DNA of 20,509 nt from the NCBI GenBank assembly GCA_041648895.1, contig JBAZOB010000023.1, positions 1 through 20,509 of the forward strand. Reading direction: 5' to 3'. The stretch comes from JBAZOB01 sp041648895. Its GTDB lineage: Bacteria; Patescibacteriota; JAHJAL01. The translations under genes and the position numbers were made by a program. Under the pieces are notes generated by a model. That model saw only the letters and a program-made list of their open reading frames with translations, made no database searches and was not told the DNA's origin. Below, piece by piece: positions 13,700-20,509 of this stretch (within the stretch, counting starts at the first letter, position 1; every line of letters begins with the position of its first letter).

Positions 13700-15247
13700 A
13701 TGATAAAAAAACTATTTTTGTCACCGGGTCTATTGATGGTATTGATAACTATATGGCAGTTAATGTCTGTCACCGGCCGGGTGAGCGCCAATAATGATCT
13801 AGTATTCACCTATCCTGAGAAGAACCTGACCGTTTTTGAGGTGGATACCGAGACAGTGTTAAAAGGATACGCAAAATATCCGCGAGATAAAATTAAAAAC
13901 GTGGCCATAACTTTTGATGGGCAAATATGGCGGGATGTGGTGTCAAATAAGGGTGAAAATAGCGATTACTATTACTGGCACTACCCTTGGACAGTGGCGG
14001 GCCAGGGTCGGTCATTTGTACTGGTACGAGCCAACTTGGTTGATGGCACGGAGGTGGAGACGAGAATTTTAATTGAGGTATATGTTCCACCGGAGAAAGA
14101 GGAAAAAGAAAATGTCTATGAACTGCTCGATAAAATCAGAGAGGAAAATAGGTTGAATAGTCAAGCACAGAATACTGTGGCGACCAATCTGGGCGTGTTT
14201 GGTCTATTTGAATATATCAGTGAAGATTATATTGGAAATTTTATCACAGAAGAGTGGCCGGTTTTTTTGCCAACCATCTACCAGCAACAGTTTATGATTG
14301 ATACTTTGTGGCAAATAAATATTTTTATCAAAAAATACCCGGCGGGAATTGATATCTTTTCGTTGTTAACCGCTCCCTATTTGTTGACGCTATCGTTGGC
14401 AATCATCTTAATTTTCATCTCTTCCCGTTATATGATCAGTGATTTTTTTGCTTACTATTGGTATCGATTGACCCATCAGCGGAAAAAAGGTAGAGCGAGA
14501 TGTGCCGGATATTTAGTGGATATTGGGGCCAAAGAAAACGTACCCTGGGCAAAAATTATTATTAGTAATGGTCAAAATAAATACATCATCTTTTCTGATG
14601 CTAATGGATATTTTGAAATCGAAGCCCAGGTGCCGGATGGTGAATATAGTTATCTAATTCAAAAACCTGGCTATAAAGAATATATTATTGATAAATTTGA
14701 TCTGACTTCTTGGCGGTCCCACCCGGTTATCCAGGAACAAATATTAATTGGTCAAAATGGCTATGATTTTATTATTTTGGCCGTCGAAAGATTGGTTGAT
14801 AAAAAAAGAGCCATCAAGGCAATGAAAGCTGAATATACTTATATTATCAAGAAATGGTTTTGGCAAAATATCAATCCGCTCTTTGCTATCGGCTTCTTAT
14901 TTGGATCGTTGTGGCGACTATTTACCAGTAATAATTTGATAAATTATTATTTGGTGCTACTAATTCTTGCTTATTTGGTTTATCGAAAAATCATTAGAAT
15001 TAAGCACAAATGGGGCAGAGTAGTTGATAGATACGGTAAAAATGTTGATTACTTGGAATTAGAATTATGGAAAAATGGTGAATTATTGGCGGCGACATGG
15101 ACTGATTGGAAAGGTCGTTACTCATTTGGTCGAGTAAATGTGGGTGATTACCAGATAAAAGTAGCGGGAGCTACAGATGGGAAAATTGTCCATATTGATC
15201 AGTCCGTAGTTGGTGGTGACAAGCCTATCTATCTGGTCCTAGATTAG
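13700..15247 (+). CDS. Unrecognised membrane protein with two carboxypeptidase-regulatory-like domains
   Basis: 515 aa from ATG 13700; the open frame extends upstream, but the predicted transcript starts near 13683, so an upstream start is unlikely. Residues 1-30 look like a signal peptide (basic MIKK, hydrophobic stretch, VSA before residue 31). About 31-130 is a beta-rich, possibly Ig-like region ending in a Pro/Glu/Lys linker. A hydrophobic segment at 222-242 is followed by a basic stretch (RLTHQRKKGRAR, 256-267). Residues 268-365 resemble a carboxypeptidase-regulatory/CNA-B beta-sandwich (SDANGYFEIEAQVPDGEY, then KPGYKEY). Two more spans follow (about 393-408 and 414-428), then basic RKIIRIKHKWGR and a second such domain (440-515, TDWKGRYSFGRVNVGDYQIKV). 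By the positive-inside rule both of these domains would be cytoplasmic. Its 3' end overlaps obgE by 23 nt. No function is assigned. Confidence 0.85.
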   Translation: MIKKLFLSPGLLMVLITIWQLMSVTGRVSANNDLVFTYPEKNLTVFEVDTETVLKGYAKYPRDKIKNVAITFDGQIWRDVVSNKGENSDYYYWHYPWTVAGQGRSFVLVRANLVDGTEVETRILIEVYVPPEKEEKENVYELLDKIREENRLNSQAQNTVATNLGVFGLFEYISEDYIGNFITEEWPVFLPTIYQQQFMIDTLWQINIFIKKYPAGIDIFSLLTAPYLLTLSLAIILIFISSRYMISDFFAYYWYRLTHQRKKGRARCAGYLVDIGAKENVPWAKIIISNGQNKYIIFSDANGYFEIEAQVPDGEYSYLIQKPGYKEYIIDKFDLTSWRSHPVIQEQILIGQNGYDFIILAVERLVDKKRAIKAMKAEYTYIIKKWFWQNINPLFAIGFLFGSLWRLFTSNNLINYYLVLLILAYLVYRKIIRIKHKWGRVVDRYGKNVDYLELELWKNGELLAATWTDWKGRYSFGRVNVGDYQIKVAGATDGKIVHIDQSVVGGDKPIYLVLD

Positions 15248-16529
15248 TCCCCCAAGTAAATTTAAGTGGACCGATCTGGATACTATCACCAGATTTTACT
15301 TTTTGTTTTCTTAATGCCGGCTCAATGCCGGTTTTTATTAAAATATTATTAAACCGGGCGGCACTATCAGGACTGTCAAAATCGGTTTTGCGAACAATCT
15401 GTTCAATTTTGGCACCAGTAATCAGGAAATGACCAACCCGGGGGCTAGTTATTCGCCAAGAATTATCGATAATATATTTTGACTGGGCTGGTTTAACTTT
15501 GATTGGTTTTACCGGCGGTAGAGTTTTGATAGTTTTAAACAAATAAGCCAATAATTTGTCTATTCCTTGGTGAGTGGCGGCTGAAATAGCAAATATTTTT
15601 TGTCTTTTTTTGATTTTTTTTTGAAATAGCTTGATGTATTCTTGAAGGTCACGATCATCACTGTCCCAGCCGGTGGTGTCGAGTTTGGTAAAACAAATAA
15701 TTTCCTTTTTTTTATCGAGAAGGGAACTGAATTTTTTCAATTCTTGTCTGACTGTCCAATAGTCGCCATCGGGATCGAGCGATTGAATATCAATAAAATG
15801 CAGAATAATCCTGGTTCTCTCAATATGTTTAAGAAATTTATGCCCCAGTCCCCTACCCTGGCTGGCGCCAGCAATGAGACCGGGAATATCGGCGATAGTT
15901 AGCCCGGTCTGGTGATATCTGATTACCCCCAGGTTGGGAGTAATGGTAGTAAATGGATAGTCGGCTATCTTTGGTTTAGCGGCTGTTACCACTGATAGAA
16001 AAGTGGATTTACCGCAATTGGGTAAACCAACTAAACCGACATCGGCGATGGTTTTTAATTCTAAGATGAGTTTTTTCTTTTCTCCAGGTAAACCGAGTTC
16101 ACGAATGCGCGGCGCTTGGCGAGTGGAGGAAGTAAAGTGAGTATTACCTAACCCGCCGCGACCGCCGGCGGCGATGAGGTGCTCAAATTGGGACGAATGA
16201 AAATCAAACACCGGCTGTGGTTTGCCACGGTCGTTTATTTCATAAATAATTGTACCCAGCGGAACTTTGATTATGAGATTGGCACCGTCACGTCCGGTCA
16301 TATTTTTGTGGGCACCATTTTGACCGGATGGGGCCCGATACTCCTTTTGTCTTAAAAAAGGACTAAGAGTGTTGAGATTGGGGTCAACTTGAAAAATAAT
16401 GTCCCCACCACGACCACCATCGCCACCGTCTGGTCCGGCCTTGGGTTTGTTGATATCATGTAAAAAAGACACCGTCCCGTCGCCACCGGCGCCGGCGATA
16501 ACTTTAATTTTAGCGTAATCACAAAACAT
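15225..16529 (-). CDS. obgE: Obg/CgtA GTPase
   Basis: Ribosome-associated GTPase acting in 50S assembly and stress signalling, with reported links to ppGpp in the family. 434 aa. The glycine-rich Obg domain spans 1-160 (AGGDGTVSFLHD; GPDGGDGGRGGDIIF; GGRGGLGN). The G domain has G1 GLPNCGKS (168-175), G2 region YPFTTITPNLG (191-201), G3 DIPGLI (214-219), G4 TKLD (281-284, for NKxD) and G5 SAA (316-318). A C-terminal OCT domain (about 355-430) contains GHFLITGAKIEQIVRKTDF. The ATG at 16529 has no Shine-Dalgarno. The CCA-adding enzyme ends 34 nt upstream, so the two are likely co-transcribed. The last 23 nt overlap the convergent plus-strand gene, and no terminator separates them. Confidence 0.96.
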   Translation of the reverse strand: MFCDYAKIKVIAGAGGDGTVSFLHDINKPKAGPDGGDGGRGGDIIFQVDPNLNTLSPFLRQKEYRAPSGQNGAHKNMTGRDGANLIIKVPLGTIIYEINDRGKPQPVFDFHSSQFEHLIAAGGRGGLGNTHFTSSTRQAPRIRELGLPGEKKKLILELKTIADVGLVGLPNCGKSTFLSVVTAAKPKIADYPFTTITPNLGVIRYHQTGLTIADIPGLIAGASQGRGLGHKFLKHIERTRIILHFIDIQSLDPDGDYWTVRQELKKFSSLLDKKKEIICFTKLDTTGWDSDDRDLQEYIKLFQKKIKKRQKIFAISAATHQGIDKLLAYLFKTIKTLPPVKPIKVKPAQSKYIIDNSWRITSPRVGHFLITGAKIEQIVRKTDFDSPDSAARFNNILIKTGIEPALRKQKVKSGDSIQIGPLKFTWGTNLGPDR

Positions 16530-16563
16530 ATATTAAGAGTTAAGGAGATAATTTAATCTATGG

Positions 16564-18285
16564 CTATTTCTCAATCGCTTGCATAATGATTTTTTTGGCT
16601 CGGGTATTTTTTTTACTGATAGTGTTGTATTGCCGGGGATGGGCCAGAGCGTCTTCGAGAATAATTTCTTTCAGTTGGCCAATTAACTGGCCACCGTGGT
16701 GGCTAGTAGCAATCTGATATATTTGTTGATATCTGTCCTCTGATAGTTGTTTTTTTAATGACTTAACGACAGTGGTGAGTAGTTTTTTGATTTTTTGACC
16801 ATCAACCGGATAAATTTTCTGGTGATGAGTAATTTGGGCTAATTTTTCCCGGGCGATTTCAATCTTCTTCAAAGTTTTTTTGATACCAGTATAATCTTGT
16901 GGGCCGCGTTGTTTAAGGGAAGAAGAGGCATCAATGAAGGCCAGTTGGAGTAATTCTTGACCCAATGGTTCATCTTCGAGAAAGTATTTAACCACAGTTT
17001 TGTCACGCATTTGATCGGCATATGATGACGAGGGCAACATGTGATGTTTAATCAAAAAAACGACTTTTTTGACACTGACACTCAATGATTCATTTTTGCC
17101 GACCGCCGCTGGCAGGTGTAAATGCCGGATGATTTTGGTGGCCATAGCGGCTGATTCATCGGGGTGATTGTAATAGGTGTATTTACCGGTGGCGTCAATT
17201 TTTAGGGTGGTTACTTTACCAATATCATGAAAAAGGGTGGCTAATTTTAGATTAATCGAAGCATGAGGGGATAAACCAAGTTGATTTTCTTTTAGCAGGT
17301 CAAGATTTTTTAAGGCTAGCAAACCATGGTTCCAAACCGAACCTTCAGCATGTTTATCTGGTGGCTGGCTGGTAGACTTGAGTTTTTCCCAGATTGGCAC
17401 GATTTCCGCCGGGAAAATGGTTTTATAAATTTGACATTGATCAATCAATTCAATATATCGAACCGGTTGGCGATCAAAACCTTTGAGAAACTCGAGGGCC
17501 AATATTTCCCGTGACACTCGTTCAGTGTTTCTAATTCTTACCTTCTTTTGTTTGTTTTGATAGCGCTGTTTGAATTGTTGATTAATTTCATGATGATGCT
17601 CTTTGATAATGGCTAGGGTTGGGGGAGCGATAGAAAAATTGAAAGTGGCGGCAAAACGCAGCGCGCGCATGATCCGCGTAGGATCTTCTAGAACTAAGCG
17701 TTCATAGGGGTCACCGACACAGCGAATGACTTTTTTTTGGAGATCAACTAGCCCGTGGAAATAATCAATCAGTTCGTGGGTGGCGATATTGACGGCCATG
17801 GCATTGATAGTGAAATCACGACGGGCCAGGTCGTCTTTGATGCTTAATTTAGCTTTGGTGTGAGTTTGGACATCTTTGTGGCCTAAGCCATGTTGGAGAT
17901 AGATATCTTGGCGGGGTAAGGCGATGTCAATCACAGTTTTGGAATAGGGTAATTTATATTTAAAGACGCCAAAATTTCGACTGGCAATATCAAGCGATTG
18001 ACCATCGGTTTGGTCCAAATAGTTGGCTAACTGTTTTTTAGTTAATCCTTCAACAACAAAATCATAATCTGCAAGTTGATGCCCGAGTAAAGCGTCGCGA
18101 ACCGCCCCGCCAACAATATATATCTGGGGTGAAATAGGTCGGCTGCGATAAATAAATTTATGTTTCAAGAATTTTATCAAAAACTTTTGCAACGGTTTAA
18201 TCTGATTAATATCGGTCATGAGTTGTTTAATACAGTTTGATGTATGATTCGGTTTGGTCATTTTTTTAGTATTTGATATGTTCAT
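16564..18285 (-). CDS. cca: tRNA nucleotidyltransferase (CCA-adding) with HD domain
   Basis: Class II nucleotidyltransferase that adds or repairs the 3' CCA of tRNAs; poly(A) polymerase activity is an alternative within the family. 573 aa, with a long C-terminal region. Motifs: IYIVGGAVRDALLG (55-68), metal-binding DYD (73-75), RRDFTINAM (155-163), the EDPTRIMRALRFAA block (200-213) and ERVSREI (255-261). An HD phosphohydrolase-like domain has LFHDIGK (351-357) and NHPDESA (373-379). The N-terminal start is uncertain: ATG 18285 is the first in frame, but Met9 or Met23 would also leave the catalytic core whole. Between the CCA motifs and the HD domain lies a Lys/Arg/Gln-rich stretch (236-254, QQFKQRYQNKQKKVRIRN), which may help bind tRNA. 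Confidence 0.93.
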   Translation of the reverse strand: MNISNTKKMTKPNHTSNCIKQLMTDINQIKPLQKFLIKFLKHKFIYRSRPISPQIYIVGGAVRDALLGHQLADYDFVVEGLTKKQLANYLDQTDGQSLDIASRNFGVFKYKLPYSKTVIDIALPRQDIYLQHGLGHKDVQTHTKAKLSIKDDLARRDFTINAMAVNIATHELIDYFHGLVDLQKKVIRCVGDPYERLVLEDPTRIMRALRFAATFNFSIAPPTLAIIKEHHHEINQQFKQRYQNKQKKVRIRNTERVSREILALEFLKGFDRQPVRYIELIDQCQIYKTIFPAEIVPIWEKLKSTSQPPDKHAEGSVWNHGLLALKNLDLLKENQLGLSPHASINLKLATLFHDIGKVTTLKIDATGKYTYYNHPDESAAMATKIIRHLHLPAAVGKNESLSVSVKKVVFLIKHHMLPSSSYADQMRDKTVVKYFLEDEPLGQELLQLAFIDASSSLKQRGPQDYTGIKKTLKKIEIAREKLAQITHHQKIYPVDGQKIKKLLTTVVKSLKKQLSEDRYQQIYQIATSHHGGQLIGQLKEIILEDALAHPRQYNTISKKNTRAKKIIMQAIEK

Positions 18286-18295
18286 AAAAAAGTAT

Positions 18296-18324
18296 AAAAG
18301 AACGATAGATATTATCGTTCTTTT
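18296..18324 (-). terminator. Terminator hairpin after the LysM-M23 gene
   Basis: A 12-bp perfect stem (18296-18307 with 18313-18324) around the loop GATAT. It is U/A-flanked on both strands, with T-rich sequence following on each, and lies 25 nt after the M23 gene stop. It also sits 10 nt before the cca ATG, so cca must rely on readthrough or on a promoter I could not identify. Confidence 0.7.
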
Positions 18325-18349
18325 TAGCTTGAATATGGCTTAAACATCT

Positions 18350-19741
18350 TTATAAATAATTTAGGGGGTTCAAGTAGGAACCACCATATCGGATTTCAAA
18401 GTGAAGGTGAGGGCCGGTTGACCAACCAGTTGAACCCATGGTACCAATTCTTTGTCCCTGACTAACGTATTGTCCCACACTAACGTCTAAAGCCGATAAG
18501 TGACCATAGAGAGTTTGGTAGCCATTGCCGTGATCAATAATGACATGATTTCCATACCCCCCACCCCAGCCATAGACTGCGGTAGTGACGGTGCCGCTGT
18601 CGGAGGCAAATATATCCCAGCCGGAGCGACTGTCGATATCAATGCCGGTGTGCCAAGGATTAAAGCTGGTCGCGCCAAAATATTGAGTGATCGTCATACC
18701 CGATGTCGGCCAACCGAATTGACCGGTGCCAGCGCCACCCGGCGCGGCTGAATAATCGGGCGCGGCCGTGTAATTATAGGAGGAGTTGTTGGAATTACTG
18801 GAATTATTGACGACAGTAACCGGTGCCGGCGGTGGCGGCACTTGGCCACCCGGTAAAATAATCTTTTGGCCCGCCGATATGCCATTGCCCACATCATTCC
18901 ATTTTTTTATTTCTTCAACATCGCTCTTATATTTTTCGGCGATCGATGATAAATTATCTCCCTCGGCGACAGTATAGTATATGCCATTCATGGGGATAAT
19001 ATATAATTCCTGGCCTTCAATAACTACACCGCTATTGTCCATGCCGTTGGACCATTCAATAGTGTCAGTGGAAAGTTGATATTTGTCGGCAATTGACCAA
19101 AGTGTTTCATCGGCTTTGACAATATGGACGATAACATTTTTACGAGATATATCAGAAACAGTAGTAACGGGTGAATTAACTTTGTCTAGGTATGAATCTT
19201 GAATAATGGCTATATCGTGATCTTCATCGCCACTTTGTTTGGCTTGAATAGTTCGATTGATTAACTCCTTTTTGGCGTCCGGAGCGGCATAATCGGCGAC
19301 ATAGGCGGCAATATTATCTTTTTCTTGATTGTTAATTACATCACCAGTGTTTTCACCAGTGGCCACGTCAATCTCAATAATGTCTTCCGCCGCGCCCAAT
19401 TGATTGGCCATGGCGACATTGTTGGTACCGTTATAGTCATTGCAATAAGACCCAAAACAATTATTGGACAAGATAGTAAACCCGGCTACCGCGATGAGTC
19501 CGGCATGAGTAAAATACTTTTTGAGGTGATTAAGCGAGAAAGCTTGGCGTTGATTACCTTGACGACTAGGGAGAGAATAGCTTTCATAGCGGCTGGCTTC
19601 GTGATTGACGTAAAAACTCTTTTTTTCGTGAGTAGTAAAAAATCCTAAAAATAGATTTTTTAACTTGGAAAAGTATCCGATCGACTTAGCTCCTGAATTA
19701 TAATGGCGAAGCCGCTGCGACCGTTTATTGACTTTTCTCAT
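18350..19741 (-). CDS. Membrane-anchored LysM-M23 peptidoglycan endopeptidase
   Basis: Cell-wall hydrolase of the M23 (lysostaphin/LytM) metallopeptidase family, 463 aa, probably remodelling peptidoglycan outside the membrane. A long basic cytoplasmic N-terminus (1-77, rich in Lys/Arg/Tyr/Ser) precedes one membrane span (about 79-96, AGLIAVAGFTILSNNCFG). An Asn/Asp-rich extracellular segment follows. LysM 1 is at 204-250 (IVKADETLWSIADKYQLS) and LysM 2 at 254-297 (YTVAEGDNLSSIAEKYK). A Pro/Asn/Ser linker (301-335) leads to the M23 domain (343-463). Zinc and catalytic residues are complete: H364 and D368 in HTGID, H414 in YGHLS, H445/H447 in HLHFE. It is the only gene here with a good Shine-Dalgarno (AGGA, 9 nt before ATG), and that site lies in a hairpin. 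It has its own promoter and terminator, so it is probably monocistronic. Confidence 0.95.
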   Translation of the reverse strand: MRKVNKRSQRLRHYNSGAKSIGYFSKLKNLFLGFFTTHEKKSFYVNHEASRYESYSLPSRQGNQRQAFSLNHLKKYFTHAGLIAVAGFTILSNNCFGSYCNDYNGTNNVAMANQLGAAEDIIEIDVATGENTGDVINNQEKDNIAAYVADYAAPDAKKELINRTIQAKQSGDEDHDIAIIQDSYLDKVNSPVTTVSDISRKNVIVHIVKADETLWSIADKYQLSTDTIEWSNGMDNSGVVIEGQELYIIPMNGIYYTVAEGDNLSSIAEKYKSDVEEIKKWNDVGNGISAGQKIILPGGQVPPPPAPVTVVNNSSNSNNSSYNYTAAPDYSAAPGGAGTGQFGWPTSGMTITQYFGATSFNPWHTGIDIDSRSGWDIFASDSGTVTTAVYGWGGGYGNHVIIDHGNGYQTLYGHLSALDVSVGQYVSQGQRIGTMGSTGWSTGPHLHFEIRYGGSYLNPLNYL

Positions 19742-19865
19742 AAATAAAATTCCTCAGACAGGAATAAGATATAAATTGATTAACAAATGGATATTGGACC
19801 TTAATTACAGCCGCTCAACAGATATAACCTATTGCTAATTCCCTCTTTTGAACAAATTTTTACGT
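19742..19865 (-). promoter_or_regulatory. Long 5' leader of the M23 endopeptidase gene
   Basis: If transcription starts about 7 nt after the predicted -10, the leader is about 124 nt, unusually long for this compact window. It ends in the Shine-Dalgarno hairpin. An upstream GGGAAT (19843-19838 on the minus strand) could pair with the ATTCCT arm of that hairpin and free the ribosome site. No known riboswitch consensus was recognised. No reading frame of note is present. Confidence 0.4.
19749..19765 (-). promoter_or_regulatory. Hairpin sequestering the Shine-Dalgarno of the M23 gene
   Basis: On the minus strand ATTCCT (19765-19760), loop GTCTG, then AGGAAT (19754-19749): a 6-bp perfect stem. 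The AGGA core (19754-19751) is the ribosome binding site, 9 nt from the ATG, and is fully paired in the stem. The stem is short, so it may modulate rather than block initiation. Confidence 0.55.
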
Positions 19866-19871
19866 AAATTG

Positions 19872-19900
19872 ATTGTATTATAAAAAGGTCAAAATGTCAA
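19872..19900 (-). promoter_or_regulatory. Strong sigma-70-type promoter for the M23 gene
   Basis: On the minus strand TTGACA (19900-19895) and TACAAT (19877-19872) with a 17-nt spacer: 6/6 and 5/6 matches. It begins 11 nt after the nuclease stop codon. A TATAAT (19882-19877) overlaps the -10 but sits at a poor spacing of 12 nt. Confidence 0.8.
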
Positions 19901-19910
19901 TTTAAGGTAG

Positions 19911-20509
19911 CTATCTTTTTAGACCTTGACAAGTATCTTCAGCCCATAGGCCAATTTTTTGGCTCTCGGCTAATTTCTCGGAGGTTATAAATTCGGTTTG
20001 GTAAATATAAGGCTGATCGTAGGTATATTCAAAAGCCAGGCCGGCTTTGATCATTTCTTCGTTAACATTGAGCCCGGAGGGTAAAAATAGATAGCGTAGG
20101 AGACGATCATATTGATCACGATCGGCCTGGGTCTGGTCGGCGACTAGGTAGACTAGCTTTCCGGCCAATAACTCAGTTAATTGGTTGGTGGCTTCACCAG
20201 CATAACATTGTTGGTCATACCCAAAATTGGCTTCTTCCGGAGTATCAATCCCAATTAACCTGACAGTTTCAGTCTGGCCAAAATAATCGATTTTAACTGT
20301 ATCGCCATCGACAATACTAATTACCTTAAACAAAATATTATTTTCTGAATTATTAGTTAGAGAACTAGCTTCAGAAATATCATGGTCGGACTCATTAAAT
20401 AAAATTGGCTGTAATTGCTGATAGATGTCTGGACCCAATTTTTCAATCAGTAATGAGCCGGCAATAAAGATAATAACTAATATGATGTTGGCGGGGGAAA
20501 TTTTTTTCA
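19911..20509 (-). CDS. Membrane-anchored thermonuclease (SNase family), start just outside window
   Basis: Staphylococcal-nuclease-fold, Ca-dependent DNA/RNA endonuclease. The frame stays open to the window end and reads KKISPANIILVIIFIAGSLL before the visible domain. Bases 20508-20509 (CA) would complete an ATG if base 20510 is T, giving about 199 aa. The start is therefore missing by one base. Residues about 8-22 form a signal anchor or signal peptide, so the enzyme acts outside the membrane. Counting from that Met, the SNase residues are all present: D68 and D70 in VDGDT, R84 in RLIGIDTPE, D89 and E92 in the same block, and R136 in DRLLRYLF. In this type of organism such nucleases are thought to help salvage nucleotides from external DNA; that is inference. 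Confidence 0.93.
   Translation of the reverse strand, partial: KKISPANIILVIIFIAGSLLIEKLGPDIYQQLQPILFNESDHDISEASSLTNNSENNILFKVISIVDGDTVKIDYFGQTETVRLIGIDTPEEANFGYDQQCYAGEATNQLTELLAGKLVYLVADQTQADRDQYDRLLRYLFLPSGLNVNEEMIKAGLAFEYTYDQPYIYQTEFITSEKLAESQKIGLWAEDTCQGLKR

Noticed and set aside
19742..19865. c-di-AMP (ydaO-type) riboswitch in the M23 leader
   Set aside because: The gene class fits, but I cannot match the conserved core of that riboswitch in the leader.

Overview
The window reads as chromosomal DNA from a small-genome bacterium of the Candidate Phyla Radiation (Patescibacteria) type. This is an inference from gene content and style, since no rRNA or marker tree is available. Genes are tightly packed, often overlap by 4-23 bases, and are AT-rich with poly-A/T runs. 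Almost none has a Shine-Dalgarno sequence. TGA is used as a normal stop (clpC, one glycosyltransferase), which argues against the recoded Gracilibacteria/Absconditabacteria lineages. The envelope genes (murA, mreB, LysM-M23 endopeptidase, TagA-type transferase) point to a peptidoglycan wall.

Layout, mostly on the minus strand, so transcription runs from high to low coordinates. (1) 1-7.4 kb: nusA and clpC as a close pair, then a terminator, relA/spoT, and hisS cut by the window edge. (2) 7.7-10.8 kb: three overlapping sugar-transfer genes (two GT4 glycosyltransferases and a WecG/TagA/CpsF enzyme), a likely operon for a surface polysaccharide or teichoic-acid-like linkage unit. (3) 11.0-13.6 kb: an mreB-like actin and murA. 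(4) 13.7-15.2 kb: the only plus-strand gene, an unrecognised secreted/membrane protein with its own strong promoter, diverging from murA and convergent with obgE. (5) 15.2-20.5 kb: obgE and the CCA-adding enzyme, a terminator, a LysM-M23 cell-wall hydrolase with a long leader, and a membrane-anchored thermonuclease whose start codon falls one base past the window end.

The most striking content is not a gene. Four gene junctions (relA/hisS, wecG/nusA, mreB/GT4, murA/mreB) each hold a very long, nearly perfect inverted repeat with arms of 57-83 bp around a 41-73 nt loop. Two elements, 6 kb apart and in opposite orientation, share a 73-nt loop that is identical base for base. Their arms differ at four positions, and every change is mirrored in the opposite arm. 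A third has recognisably related arms with a different loop; the fourth has the same architecture but mostly different sequence. All four lie against the upstream stop codon, and two end exactly 6 nt before the next start codon. They look like a family of hairpin elements whose arms are kept complementary.

Second-rank observations are an MreB that has lost the Glu equivalent to the catalytic residue and a Gly of its adenosine motif, a terminator-like hairpin in the predicted nusA leader, and a hairpin that sequesters the only good Shine-Dalgarno site in the window, in front of the M23 endopeptidase.
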